Shown here: positions 40,148 through 50,468 of the stretch, one piece after another | Layout of the letters: every line of letters begins with the position of its first letter | Position numbering within the stretch: position 1 is the stretch's first letter | Source of the DNA: SAR202 cluster bacterium bin22 | GTDB lineage: Bacteria > Chloroflexota > Dehalococcoidia > Lucifugimonadales > UBA3495 | Direction of reading: 5' to 3' | Assembly (NCBI GenBank): GCA_002238505.1 | Contig: MPMM01000001.1 | Location: forward strand, 1-64,000 | DNA length: 64,000 bases | Translations under genes and position numbers: made by a program | The notes under the pieces: model-generated | Told to the model about the DNA's origin: nothing | Seen by the model: only the letters and a program-made list of their open reading frames with translations | Database searches by the model: none

Positions 40148-40921
40148 ATGCCAGAGCTTAGCGTACTTTTGCAGGGAAGCCCATTGCGAACCGACGTGGG
40201 TGTAGTGGGATTCTGTTCGGTAGTATTGATTGAAGGGGAAAAGCGCATCCTGGTGGACGTTGGTCACGTCGGGCGGCGCACGGCCCTGGAGAATGCGCTA
40301 GCGGCGCGGGGGCTTACGCCAGAGGATATTGACCTTACGATCATGAGCCACGCCCACTGGGACCATAGCCAAAACTACGATCTGTTCCAGCACGCACCGA
40401 TGTTGGTCCACCCCCTGGAGCGAAAATACGCCCACAAGCCACACCGAAATGACTGGGCTACGCCGGCCTGGTCGGGTGCGATGATCGAGTTTCAGCCCAA
40501 GGTTGAGGAAGTAGAGGAGGGGCATGTGGTGGAGCCCGGGGTCACGATAATGCACACCCCCGGACATTCGCCGGGAAGCATTTCAGTTATGGTGGATACC
40601 CCGCAGGGAATGAGCATAGTTTCTGGCGACGTCCTGCACTATTCCGCCGTGGCCTTAACCCGCAAGAATCCGCTGGTGTTCTGGGACGAGAAGGACGCAA
40701 CGCAAAGCATCGACCGAATTGTGGAGCAGGCGGACATTATCTATCCCGGGCACGACCGCGCTTTTCACGTGGTGAACGGGGAGATTGAATACCTGGAAGA
40801 AACGAAGATGACGGTTGCGGGGCTGGACCCTGAAGACCCCAATATCACCTTCGACTTTGCCCCTCGGCCTATCTGGATAATGCCCGGGATTGAGGACCAG
40901 ACGCTGGAGCGGCTGGGATAG
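40148..40921 (+). CDS. MBL-fold metallo-hydrolase
   Basis: SHAHWDHSQN metal-binding motif; HTPGHSPGSISV; GDVLHYS; YPGHDR. Confidence 0.93.
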   Translation: MPELSVLLQGSPLRTDVGVVGFCSVVLIEGEKRILVDVGHVGRRTALENALAARGLTPEDIDLTIMSHAHWDHSQNYDLFQHAPMLVHPLERKYAHKPHRNDWATPAWSGAMIEFQPKVEEVEEGHVVEPGVTIMHTPGHSPGSISVMVDTPQGMSIVSGDVLHYSAVALTRKNPLVFWDEKDATQSIDRIVEQADIIYPGHDRAFHVVNGEIEYLEETKMTVAGLDPEDPNITFDFAPRPIWIMPGIEDQTLERLG

Positions 40922-40924
40922 CCA

Positions 40925-40958
40925 TATTCAAACATGGATGGACAGGATAGACAGGATG
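40925..40958 (+). repeat. dispersed intergenic repeat, copy B
   Basis: tattcaaacatggatggacaggatagacaggatg. Confidence 0.75.
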
Positions 40959-40964
40959 TTTTGT

Positions 40965-40992
40965 GGGGCGGAACCTGGTTCCGCCCCGTTTT
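40965..40992 (+). terminator. rho-independent terminator
   Basis: ggggcggaacc-t-ggttccgcccc then gtttt. Confidence 0.7.
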
Positions 40993-41069
40993 AGTTTTGG
41001 CGATTCAATAGTTCAGGCAGGTGGAGTTCAACCGAAAGTCGGGTTTAGCCGTTTCCTTGAAGGTTCTGC

Positions 41070-41414
41070 TTACCGCCGAAGTCTGCGCTGGCGGGCCAAA
41101 TGAGGGTTCCGGGAAGTAAGATGCCAATTGCCGCATTGGGCTTTGTAAGGCCACTGTTGACTGAATTTTCGGCTGAGACGCACTGCCTCTGACTCGGCAA
41201 CCTGCCTGCTCGGGTAGATGACCTTGTGCCTGGTCCTGGTACTGTCCAGGCACATATAGCAACGGGGTTTGCCTCTCAGGTAATAGTTTTCGGGTGGGAC
41301 AACCCTTCGGGCCCACAGAGCCAGGGCCACAATGATGGCAAGAACCAACACAATGGACCAGGGATTGGCCCACATCCAGCCCAGTGTGCGAACGACCAAT
41401 TCCGTGGTGTTCAT
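41070..41414 (-). CDS. small membrane-anchored Cys/His protein
   Basis: 114 aa; one TM helix (WSIVLVLAIIVALALWA) then CYMC...YKAQCGNWHLTS. Confidence 0.6.
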   Translation of the reverse strand: MNTTELVVRTLGWMWANPWSIVLVLAIIVALALWARRVVPPENYYLRGKPRCYMCLDSTRTRHKVIYPSRQVAESEAVRLSRKFSQQWPYKAQCGNWHLTSRNPHLARQRRLRR

Positions 41415-41486
41415 GGTTCCTGGTCTCGCGCCATCAGCGGCGACCGGACTCCCGTAAACGGTGACTCACTTGCGTCAGACTCCCTG

Positions 41487-42566
41487 CTACCGCCCCGACA
41501 GTTTCACAGCCTGCCCACTCCGCGCCGCCTCTTCAATTGCCAGGGTTACCTCTACCGTGCGCCTGCCTTCCCTCGCCGTAGTGTGGGAGCAGGGGGTGCC
41601 GGCTGCCAGGTGGTCCAGCCAGGAGCGGGTCTCGTTGGCGATGGGGCCCCAGTATTCGCCCATGGCCCAGTCGCCTGAGGAGTTGCTCTGCATGAACAGG
41701 GCGTCCACGTAGTGGTCGGGTACATAGGCGTGAGGGACGCCCTTGTCGGTGAAGAGGAAGCTGTCCTTGTTGTCCATGTCCAGGATGATAACGCCATCCT
41801 CACCCAGCACCTCAAAGCGGGCGCTTTGGCCGTAGGTGGGATAGCGGGCCGGCAGGGCGTAGCAGATGCCCAGGTTGACCAGGCAGCCATTCTCGAAGGT
41901 GATGATGGCCCAGGTTACATCGTGGATGTCGTGGCCCATGTCCTTGTACAGGCCGTAGTTGCCCCGGGCGATGACTTCCACAGGACGGACGTCGTTGAGG
42001 TACCAGCAGGCCATGTCCACGTAATAGGTCAGGGCGTCAAGGACTGGCGTTGCCTCGGGTGAGCGTTTGAGGATTTCCATCATGTGGGCGCGGGAGTTAT
42101 ACACGCGGGACTGGATGCCGATAATTCCGCCCAGCCTTCCCTGGGCCACCTGTTCCCGGGCCAGCATCCAGCGTCGGTCGTGACGGCGGGAGTAGCCGAT
42201 TCGGAGTTCAACACCGGTACGGTCCACGGCCTCAACAATCTTGTCGGTGTCGTCCAGGGTAAGGGCCAGGGGTTTTTCGACGAACACGGGCTTGCCCAGT
42301 TCCAGGGCCTGGAGGATGGGTTCCACATGCTCGTGCTCGGGGGTGGAAATTACGACAGTGTTGACCTGGGGATCGGATATGATGCGGTAGTTGTCACTGG
42401 AGGTCAGGTCGGCGTTGACCTGCTCTCCCAGCATTCCGGCTTTCTCGGCGTCGATATCGGATACGGCGAGGAAACGCACGGAAGGATGGCGGGAAGCCAT
42501 ATTGGCGCGGAGTGTGCCGATGCGACCGGAACCAACTACGGCGACGCCAAGGTCTTGCTTCTGCAT
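41487..42566 (-). CDS. Gfo/Idh/MocA family oxidoreductase
   Basis: LGVAVVGSGRIGTLRANM; GKPVFVEKPLALTLDD. Confidence 0.93.
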   Translation of the reverse strand: MQKQDLGVAVVGSGRIGTLRANMASRHPSVRFLAVSDIDAEKAGMLGEQVNADLTSSDNYRIISDPQVNTVVISTPEHEHVEPILQALELGKPVFVEKPLALTLDDTDKIVEAVDRTGVELRIGYSRRHDRRWMLAREQVAQGRLGGIIGIQSRVYNSRAHMMEILKRSPEATPVLDALTYYVDMACWYLNDVRPVEVIARGNYGLYKDMGHDIHDVTWAIITFENGCLVNLGICYALPARYPTYGQSARFEVLGEDGVIILDMDNKDSFLFTDKGVPHAYVPDHYVDALFMQSNSSGDWAMGEYWGPIANETRSWLDHLAAGTPCSHTTAREGRRTVEVTLAIEEAARSGQAVKLSGR

Positions 42567-42604
42567 GGGTTTAGCTCCTGGATGTTATTGATCCACAAAT
42601 AAAA

Positions 42605-42648
42605 ACGAAGAATCACGAAGATTATACTCTTTCTTCGTGATTCTTCGT
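42605..42648. repeat. intergenic perfect inverted repeat
   Basis: 17-bp arms acgaagaatcacgaaga / tcttcgtgattcttcgt with 10-nt loop. Confidence 0.8.
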
Positions 42649-42704
42649 GCGATGTTGCTCAGCATTTTCCGCTGTTCAACTGGCGCCTTGAGGCCGCCTC
42701 ACTA

Positions 42705-44543
<1,839 letters not shown>

Positions 44544-46043
44544 TTAATCGTCGGCCATGGAAGGGTCGTCGATGAGGCTGACACTGGAGTCCAGGGCCCC
44601 GAAGTCAAACTGCTGGTCGGCGCTGGTGGCCCGGCGGACCAGGATAATTGCAATGGTGAGAAGGGATGAAATTACCAGGGCTGAGCCGAAAGCCCAGAAC
44701 ATCTGCTCCCCGTTGGGAGCGGTCAGAGCCCAGGGTGTCAACAGGTCTGGCTTGGGATAGTAGAGAGCGCCAATAATGATTCCCACACCGCCTGCTATCA
44801 GGACCCCCCAACCGGGCATATTTCTCGAATAGAGCCCCACCAGCACCGGAGTCACGAGGGCCGCGCCAAGGAGGTCTGCAATGAGGAAAACGTACAGGAC
44901 GCTGTGACCCTGGGAGGCCACGATAATGGCCGGAATGGCAACAATGACGGTAACACCACGGGCCAAATTCATTAGTGATCGGCGCTGGATCCCGAAGCCG
45001 GCGAGGTCGGCCGCGATGCCGCTGGCAATGCCGTTCATGAGGGTATCCAGTGTACTCATGGCCAGCATAAGGGCGCAGATCAGCATCAGGAAGAGCATCC
45101 ACACGTGGAAGACGTCGGCGGCCAGGGCGAACAGGGCGGCGGCTACCCCCGGATAGCCAAAAGGTTCCACCGACCCATTTCCGACGGCGGCGATGCCCGA
45201 CATGCCCATCAGGAATGTGAGCGGTATGGCGATGGCCACGGCCCCCCACAGGCTGCGGTTCAGCGCTCGCTGGTCCTGCACGGTGTACACCCGCTGCCAC
45301 ATGCCGGGATGGAATGCATTGGAAGCGACTATGCCAATGATCAGCACAATGCCGAAGAAGTAACTTCCCGAGTTGTTGGCGGAAAGGAGGCCGGCATCGC
45401 TGGCGCTGGACCAGGCGTCGGTCCTGCCCACCAGCACGGCGGCGACCACCACGAGCAGCAAAAGGACGGGAATCAGGATCCAGAACTGGATTCGGTCGGT
45501 GAAGATAGAGGTGCGCAGTCCTCCGTAGGCGGTGTAGGCAATGACGACAAGGCCCACCGCGACGGCAGTAGCCCACAGGGGCGAGTCGGTGAGGTTGCTT
45601 ACCGCGGCGGTAATGGCGGTTAACTCGGCGGTAATGAATATGCCCATTATGAAGATGATGGACAGCAAAATGGTCACGAAGGGGACCATACCGAAACGGT
45701 AGCGAACGTACTCCGTAAGAGTGTGTCCGTTGGGCATAACCTGGCGTATGCGGGGGCCCACGAACATGTAAAGTACGGGTATGCCAGCCATGCCGATGGC
45801 GTATCCTACCAGGGAAATGATGCCGAAATTGGCGCCGGACTCGCCGGGACTGAGGAGGACCCAGGTGCCGAACATGGAGGCGACGATGGTGGCAATACCG
45901 ACGTTGACGGGGGCGTGGTTGCGCGAGACGGTGTAGTCCTCCACGCTCTGGCCTCGCCGTTTCCAGGAATAGGCGACGCCAAGTACCAGGAAGAGACCGC
46001 ATACGACTATCAGCGTAATGACGCCAAAGCTCGTATCCAGCAT
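44544..46043 (-). CDS. sodium:solute symporter family protein, candidate thiamine/pyrimidine transporter (ThiV-like)
   Basis: SSS-type TM protein; start MLDTSFGVITL after aaggaggga; directly downstream of TPP riboswitch and upstream of thiC. Confidence 0.85.
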   Translation of the reverse strand: MLDTSFGVITLIVVCGLFLVLGVAYSWKRRGQSVEDYTVSRNHAPVNVGIATIVASMFGTWVLLSPGESGANFGIISLVGYAIGMAGIPVLYMFVGPRIRQVMPNGHTLTEYVRYRFGMVPFVTILLSIIFIMGIFITAELTAITAAVSNLTDSPLWATAVAVGLVVIAYTAYGGLRTSIFTDRIQFWILIPVLLLLVVVAAVLVGRTDAWSSASDAGLLSANNSGSYFFGIVLIIGIVASNAFHPGMWQRVYTVQDQRALNRSLWGAVAIAIPLTFLMGMSGIAAVGNGSVEPFGYPGVAAALFALAADVFHVWMLFLMLICALMLAMSTLDTLMNGIASGIAADLAGFGIQRRSLMNLARGVTVIVAIPAIIVASQGHSVLYVFLIADLLGAALVTPVLVGLYSRNMPGWGVLIAGGVGIIIGALYYPKPDLLTPWALTAPNGEQMFWAFGSALVISSLLTIAIILVRRATSADQQFDFGALDSSVSLIDDPSMADD

Positions 46044-46095
46044 TACCAGCCTCCCTCCTTTTCCGGCCCAGGGATTCAAGATTGTGCGCAAACAC

Positions 46096-46127
46096 AAAAA
46101 AGCCGCCAGGTCGGTGACTTCTGGCGG
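46096..46127 (-). terminator. riboswitch-associated rho-independent terminator
   Basis: minus strand ccgccag-aagtcaccgac-ctggcgg-cttttttg. Confidence 0.85.
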
Positions 46128-46135
46128 ATAAAGAG

Positions 46136-46237
46136 AGGAGATCCTAGTTCCTACGCCGGCATTACCCGGATCAGGTGCTACGGTCGGCGGCTTCGGGGCC
46201 GCCCTCTCAGCCTGGCATAACCAAGCTCCCGCCAGAA
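46136..46237 (-). ncRNA. TPP riboswitch (Thi-box)
   Basis: minus strand contains GCCAGGCTGAGAGG, GGCGGC/GCCGCC stem, and CACCTGATCCGGGTAATGCCGGCGTAGGAA, matching the Thi-box consensus. Confidence 0.95.
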
Positions 46238-46514
46238 TGTTATTGAATTGTGGCGTGAAGGTAACACAGGAAGCAGGGTCGGTCAAGGGGAGACCTGGTG
46301 CAGGCAGCGTTCCACTGCAGGTGGCAGTGGTATCCGCAGGGGATGGTTCCCGGAACGCCCCGCCCCTGGCCGGGATCGCTCACCCGCCACAAAACCCCAC
46401 GGACAGTCCACCTGAATTGAACGCCGCCGTTCTTCCCTTTCCTTGACAACCCGGCCTGCCAAGCTACAATTCCAGACAAGTACCCCAGCCCAATCTCAGG
46501 AAGGAGTAACCGAT

Positions 46515-47273
46515 ATGCCGTTCTATGAAAGAGGCGATGTACGCATTTATTATGAAGAGCAGGGTTCCGGATTTCCGTTGTTGTTGACCCCCGGTGGGGG
46601 CTTGAACTCTATTGCCGCCGGCTGGCCCAGGCAGGTCTTTGACGGTTTTGATACATTCAAGAATGATTTCCGCTGCATAACTATGGACCAGCGCAACGCC
46701 AATGGGGGCCAGTCCACCGGACCGGTGCAGGTGGAGGATCCCTGGGGAGCATTCGCCGATGACCAACTGGGCCTGATGGACCACCTGGGCATTAACGAGT
46801 TCCTTTTCATTGGTTACTGCATTGGCGGCCCCTTTGCGATGAAGTTAATCGAGCGCGCGCCGGAGCGGGTCCAGGCTGCAGTACTGTGTCAGCCGGTGGG
46901 GCACTCGGACAAGACGCCGGACTCCATGTACGACTCGGGGGTGGATGTCTGGGCGCCAGAGCTGATGAAGAACCGGCCCGACGTTACAATGGAAATCGTG
47001 GAGCAGTACCTGCACAACCTGTACCGGGTGCAGCCTGACTTTTTCTACTGCGTATCTAGAGATTTCGCTCGGCAGTGCCAGACGCCGTTGCTGGTCATGC
47101 CGGACGACACTCCCTCCCATTCCTACGTAGCGGCCATGGCCATGGCGGAGCTTGCCCCCAAGGCACAGGTCACGGTGTATCCCTGGAAGGAGGACGCTGA
47201 CATAAAGGCCAATACCGTCGAGCAGGTTCGGGAATTCCTCAAGGCGCATCAGCCGGTGAAGGCTACCGCCTAG
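46515..47273 (+). CDS. alpha/beta hydrolase
   Basis: FLFIGYCIGGPFAMKLIERAP nucleophile-elbow region; RBS aaggag. Confidence 0.85.
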   Translation: MPFYERGDVRIYYEEQGSGFPLLLTPGGGLNSIAAGWPRQVFDGFDTFKNDFRCITMDQRNANGGQSTGPVQVEDPWGAFADDQLGLMDHLGINEFLFIGYCIGGPFAMKLIERAPERVQAAVLCQPVGHSDKTPDSMYDSGVDVWAPELMKNRPDVTMEIVEQYLHNLYRVQPDFFYCVSRDFARQCQTPLLVMPDDTPSHSYVAAMAMAELAPKAQVTVYPWKEDADIKANTVEQVREFLKAHQPVKATA

Positions 47274-47303
47274 AATCTGATATTTGGTCAGGAAACAAAA
47301 CAG

Positions 47304-47338
47304 GCCCCGGCGATCTCCAGATCGCCGGGGCTTTTCTT
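47304..47338 (+). terminator. rho-independent terminator
   Basis: gccccggcgat/atcgccggggc then ttttctt. Confidence 0.88.
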
Positions 47339-47451
47339 GGTCGTAAAGCCGTTTTGAGAATCCCCGAGTCAAATGTGCGGCGTCAAATGAAGGCTGTCAC
47401 CCGCTATATTCGCCTGCTCCATTAAAGGAGAGGGACCGGTCTGGGGGACGG

Positions 47452-48303
47452 TTATCTGATCAACCGCTCAGCCATGCTTTCAAGCTGCTCAGCCATTTGG
47501 GTCTCTGAGTCGCAGTGCTGAGGCCAGACGGAAACTCGCAACGCACCAGCGTTGAGGAAGTCGTCAACCTGCTGCCTGGTGGTTTCCGGGGGCTGGCCGA
47601 AGACGGAAATGGTGAGGGATTCTGGAGTGCGGCCATATTCGCCGGCCAGGGCGTCCAGCTGTTTGCGCCCGTCTTCTATCATTTGGGGATTGGCGCGGTT
47701 GGGGAGCCACCCGTCGGCCCAGCGTGCAACCCGGCGCAGAACGTTGGGGGCGTTGCCGCCCAGCAACACGGGCGGGTGGGGTTTCTGATAGGGCTTGGGG
47801 TTCATATAGACGGGCGGGAAATCGTAATACTCCCCATGAAACTCTGCCTCGTCCCTGGTCCACAGTTCCTTGAGGGCAAGGACTGCTTCGCGCGCCTGGG
47901 ACCAGCGATGGTCGAAATCGCCACCCATCATGGTGGTCTCCTCGCGGTTCCAGCCGGCGCCGACGCCAAATACAAACCGGCCCTGGCTGTGCAGGTCCAG
48001 GACTGATATCTGCTTGGCCAGGATGAGGGGATTGCGTTCCGGGAGCAGAGTGATGCCGGTGCACAGCTTGATGCGTTCCGTCACTGCCGCGGCCATGGCC
48101 AAGGCAATGTAGGGTTCAGTGAAATGGGCGTAGGTCCAGGGGATTTCCCCACCAGTGGCGGGGAAGGGACTATCGCTGTTTACCGGCAGTATGGGATGCT
48201 CGTGGTACCACAGGGACTCGAAACCAAGTTCTTCGGCTTTGCGGGCGTAAAAGACCGGATCCAGAGTGTAGGCGGGGAGGGGTACTACCAATCCTACGGA
48301 CAT
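47452..48303 (-). CDS. LLM class flavin/F420-dependent oxidoreductase
   Basis: ELGFESLWYHEHPILP; GRFVFGVGAGWNREE; PHPPVLLGGNAPNVLRRVARWADGWLP. Confidence 0.93.
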   Translation of the reverse strand: MSVGLVVPLPAYTLDPVFYARKAEELGFESLWYHEHPILPVNSDSPFPATGGEIPWTYAHFTEPYIALAMAAAVTERIKLCTGITLLPERNPLILAKQISVLDLHSQGRFVFGVGAGWNREETTMMGGDFDHRWSQAREAVLALKELWTRDEAEFHGEYYDFPPVYMNPKPYQKPHPPVLLGGNAPNVLRRVARWADGWLPNRANPQMIEDGRKQLDALAGEYGRTPESLTISVFGQPPETTRQQVDDFLNAGALRVSVWPQHCDSETQMAEQLESMAERLIR

Positions 48304-48331
48304 TTCATACCTCCGTCGCTTGTATAAGACG

Positions 48332-49096
48332 CTAAGGGTTTATGACGCTGCTGTGGCGATTGACCACGAAGGTTTCCCGATTCTCGATGAAATCTGTAAC
48401 CACACTGGCTACCGCTTCCGGACGCTCAGCGGAGGCGAGGTGCGCTGTGTCGTAAACGAGAGAGACGTGGCAGTTGGGAATGCTGCCGCGATAGGTAGAT
48501 GGAGCCTCCCGCGAAACCAGGCGATCCCTGGTGCCAAATACCGCCAGGGTGGGGCATCTGACCTGGGGAAGCAAGGACTCCAGATCAGTGTCCGAATCCC
48601 CTGGCGAAAATATAGACGCCAGTTCCGAGTGTCCCGGCAATTCGGCAAGATTGGCGTGCCGTTCCGGGTAGGCCAGGAGAGGAGAGGTCCATTGCCGCTG
48701 GTCCAGTTCGGTCAGAGCGTTGGAGGGGCGAACGGCGGTGGGGGATAGAAGGACCAGGGACTCTGCAGGTTCAGAGTCCAGGACCGCCTTCAAAACGGTA
48801 CGCAGCGCAACGTTGGCTCCCAGGGAGGCGCCAACCAGATTGTAGGCGTTTCCGGCAAGCATACTTGCGGCTTCGCGAATGACCTGCTCAATGCCCTCTG
48901 TATCGCCGGATGGCAGTTCAAGGATGAAGAGATGGAAGGTCCGGGCCAATGAATCGTAGAGGCTTTGGTTTCCCCATCTCAGGGACTCCAGGAAAATTAC
49001 CGGCAAGCCTGCTCCTGCCTCCCTGCAGTTCAGCGCAAGGCCGTTGGCGTTCACCGGGTATTCCTTGAAGGTTGCATTTGGCTGGTTAGTGGTCAT
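48332..49096 (-). CDS. alpha/beta hydrolase-like protein
   Basis: YNLVGASLGANVALRTVL; CPTLAVFGTRDRLV. Confidence 0.8.
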   Translation of the reverse strand: MTTNQPNATFKEYPVNANGLALNCREAGAGLPVIFLESLRWGNQSLYDSLARTFHLFILELPSGDTEGIEQVIREAASMLAGNAYNLVGASLGANVALRTVLKAVLDSEPAESLVLLSPTAVRPSNALTELDQRQWTSPLLAYPERHANLAELPGHSELASIFSPGDSDTDLESLLPQVRCPTLAVFGTRDRLVSREAPSTYRGSIPNCHVSLVYDTAHLASAERPEAVASVVTDFIENRETFVVNRHSSVINP

Positions 49097-49136
49097 GCTG
49101 TGTTGGCGGCGAACCCTTCTCGGGTTGGGGCGCTGC

Positions 49137-50240
49137 CTAGAACTCCTTAATCTGCGGAAGCGCTTCCTTGCCGAACAGTTCGATTTCCTGCATTACTTCG
49201 CCGTGGGTCAGGCCCGGTTGCTGGAAAAAGAGGTCCATAACGCCGACACCGCAGCGGTCATGGTATTCCTTCATTTTGCTGGCGATGGTATCGGGGCTGC
49301 CCAGGAAATTTAGACCCAGGGAACGGCCTACAACGTCGCCCTGAGGACTGCCGGCCAGGATGCGGCGCAGGTCAAACTCCTCGCCTGACCGGGCGGCCTG
49401 TACGACCTGGGCAACTGACCTCTGGAGTTGAATGGCTGGCCGGAGCTGGCCGCCTGGCAATGTATGCAGCCAGTCCTGGGCGGCCTGGTCCGTTTCTGCG
49501 ATGTAGATGTTGCCCCGGAATACTACCTGGTCGGGAGTTGGCTGCCAGCCGACTTCATTGCACCAGTTGAAGTATTTCTCAGCGATGGGTTCCATTATCT
49601 CAACGGGGATGAAGGAGACTCCCAGGCCCATGCCGTTTTCGGCGGCGTACCTTACCGAGTCATCGCTGCGGGTGGCCATGATGCTGGGCGGCAGTGGCTG
49701 CTGCACTGGTCGCGGCCAGACGGACACAGTCCGGAAATTGTAGTAGCGGCCTTCCCACGAGAAGGGTTGCTCTTCGGTCAGGGCTTTACGGATCAGATCC
49801 ATCCCTTCGAAGAGCATCTCGCGGCCCTCGGAGGGGTTGACGCCATAGACCTGGTCTTCGTTGGGAGTGCCCCGCAGAAAGCCCATTATGAGACGTCCGT
49901 CGGAAATATTGTCCAGCATGCCCATTTCTTCGGCAATGCGGACTGGGTTGTTCAGGGGAAGCAGCGGGCCCAGCATGGCCAGCTTGACCTTTTTGCACCG
50001 TTCGGCCACAGCCGCCGCCATGACCGCCGGATTGCTGGTGGCGATGCGGCCCGAGTAATGGTGCTCGGAGAAGCTGACCCACTCGAATCCCATCTCCTCG
50101 GCAAATTCGCACTCCTCCATACCTTCCTGGTAGCTTTGCACAGAAAGACGAGGGTCGTGATAGGCCGGCGGGATGGGCCAGGCTTCAGGGAAGAGGTGAC
50201 GTTCCGAGTATCCCATTGCGCCCAAGTAGGATGCCTTCAT
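49137..50240 (-). CDS. LLM class flavin-dependent oxidoreductase
   Basis: MGFEWVSFSEHHYSGR; ISDGRLIMGFLRGTPNE; start MKASYLGAMGYSERH. Confidence 0.92.
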   Translation of the reverse strand: MKASYLGAMGYSERHLFPEAWPIPPAYHDPRLSVQSYQEGMEECEFAEEMGFEWVSFSEHHYSGRIATSNPAVMAAAVAERCKKVKLAMLGPLLPLNNPVRIAEEMGMLDNISDGRLIMGFLRGTPNEDQVYGVNPSEGREMLFEGMDLIRKALTEEQPFSWEGRYYNFRTVSVWPRPVQQPLPPSIMATRSDDSVRYAAENGMGLGVSFIPVEIMEPIAEKYFNWCNEVGWQPTPDQVVFRGNIYIAETDQAAQDWLHTLPGGQLRPAIQLQRSVAQVVQAARSGEEFDLRRILAGSPQGDVVGRSLGLNFLGSPDTIASKMKEYHDRCGVGVMDLFFQQPGLTHGEVMQEIELFGKEALPQIKEF

Positions 50241-50468
50241 ACTTCTCCTTGCTGGGTCGCCGACGGAAATCTTCAGGAATGTTACAGGGGGAATCAATGA
50301 GGCCGTTGCCGTAAGTTTAGGTTTGGGTAGCAGGCCTGTCAATGTAGGAATTAGCGAGACGATGCCCGACTGAAGTGGTCTTGCCTTGACGGGGTGGGGT
50401 CGTGAAACTACATTAGGCTGACACGTGCCTGGATGGAGCACGATATCTTCCGGCCCACGGAGACGAGA

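Noticed and set aside
45105-45623. 172-aa plus-strand ORF inside the symporter gene
   Set aside because: Antisense shadow ORF, His/Gly-rich low complexity, no RBS
44605-46095. 496-aa minus-strand ORF overlapping the SSS symporter in another frame
   Set aside because: Frame-shifted shadow with Arg/His/Pro-rich composition; the symporter frame has clear TM segments and RBS
46044-46286. N-terminal extension of the symporter ORF
   Set aside because: Translates through the TPP riboswitch and terminator; true start is MLDTS at 46043
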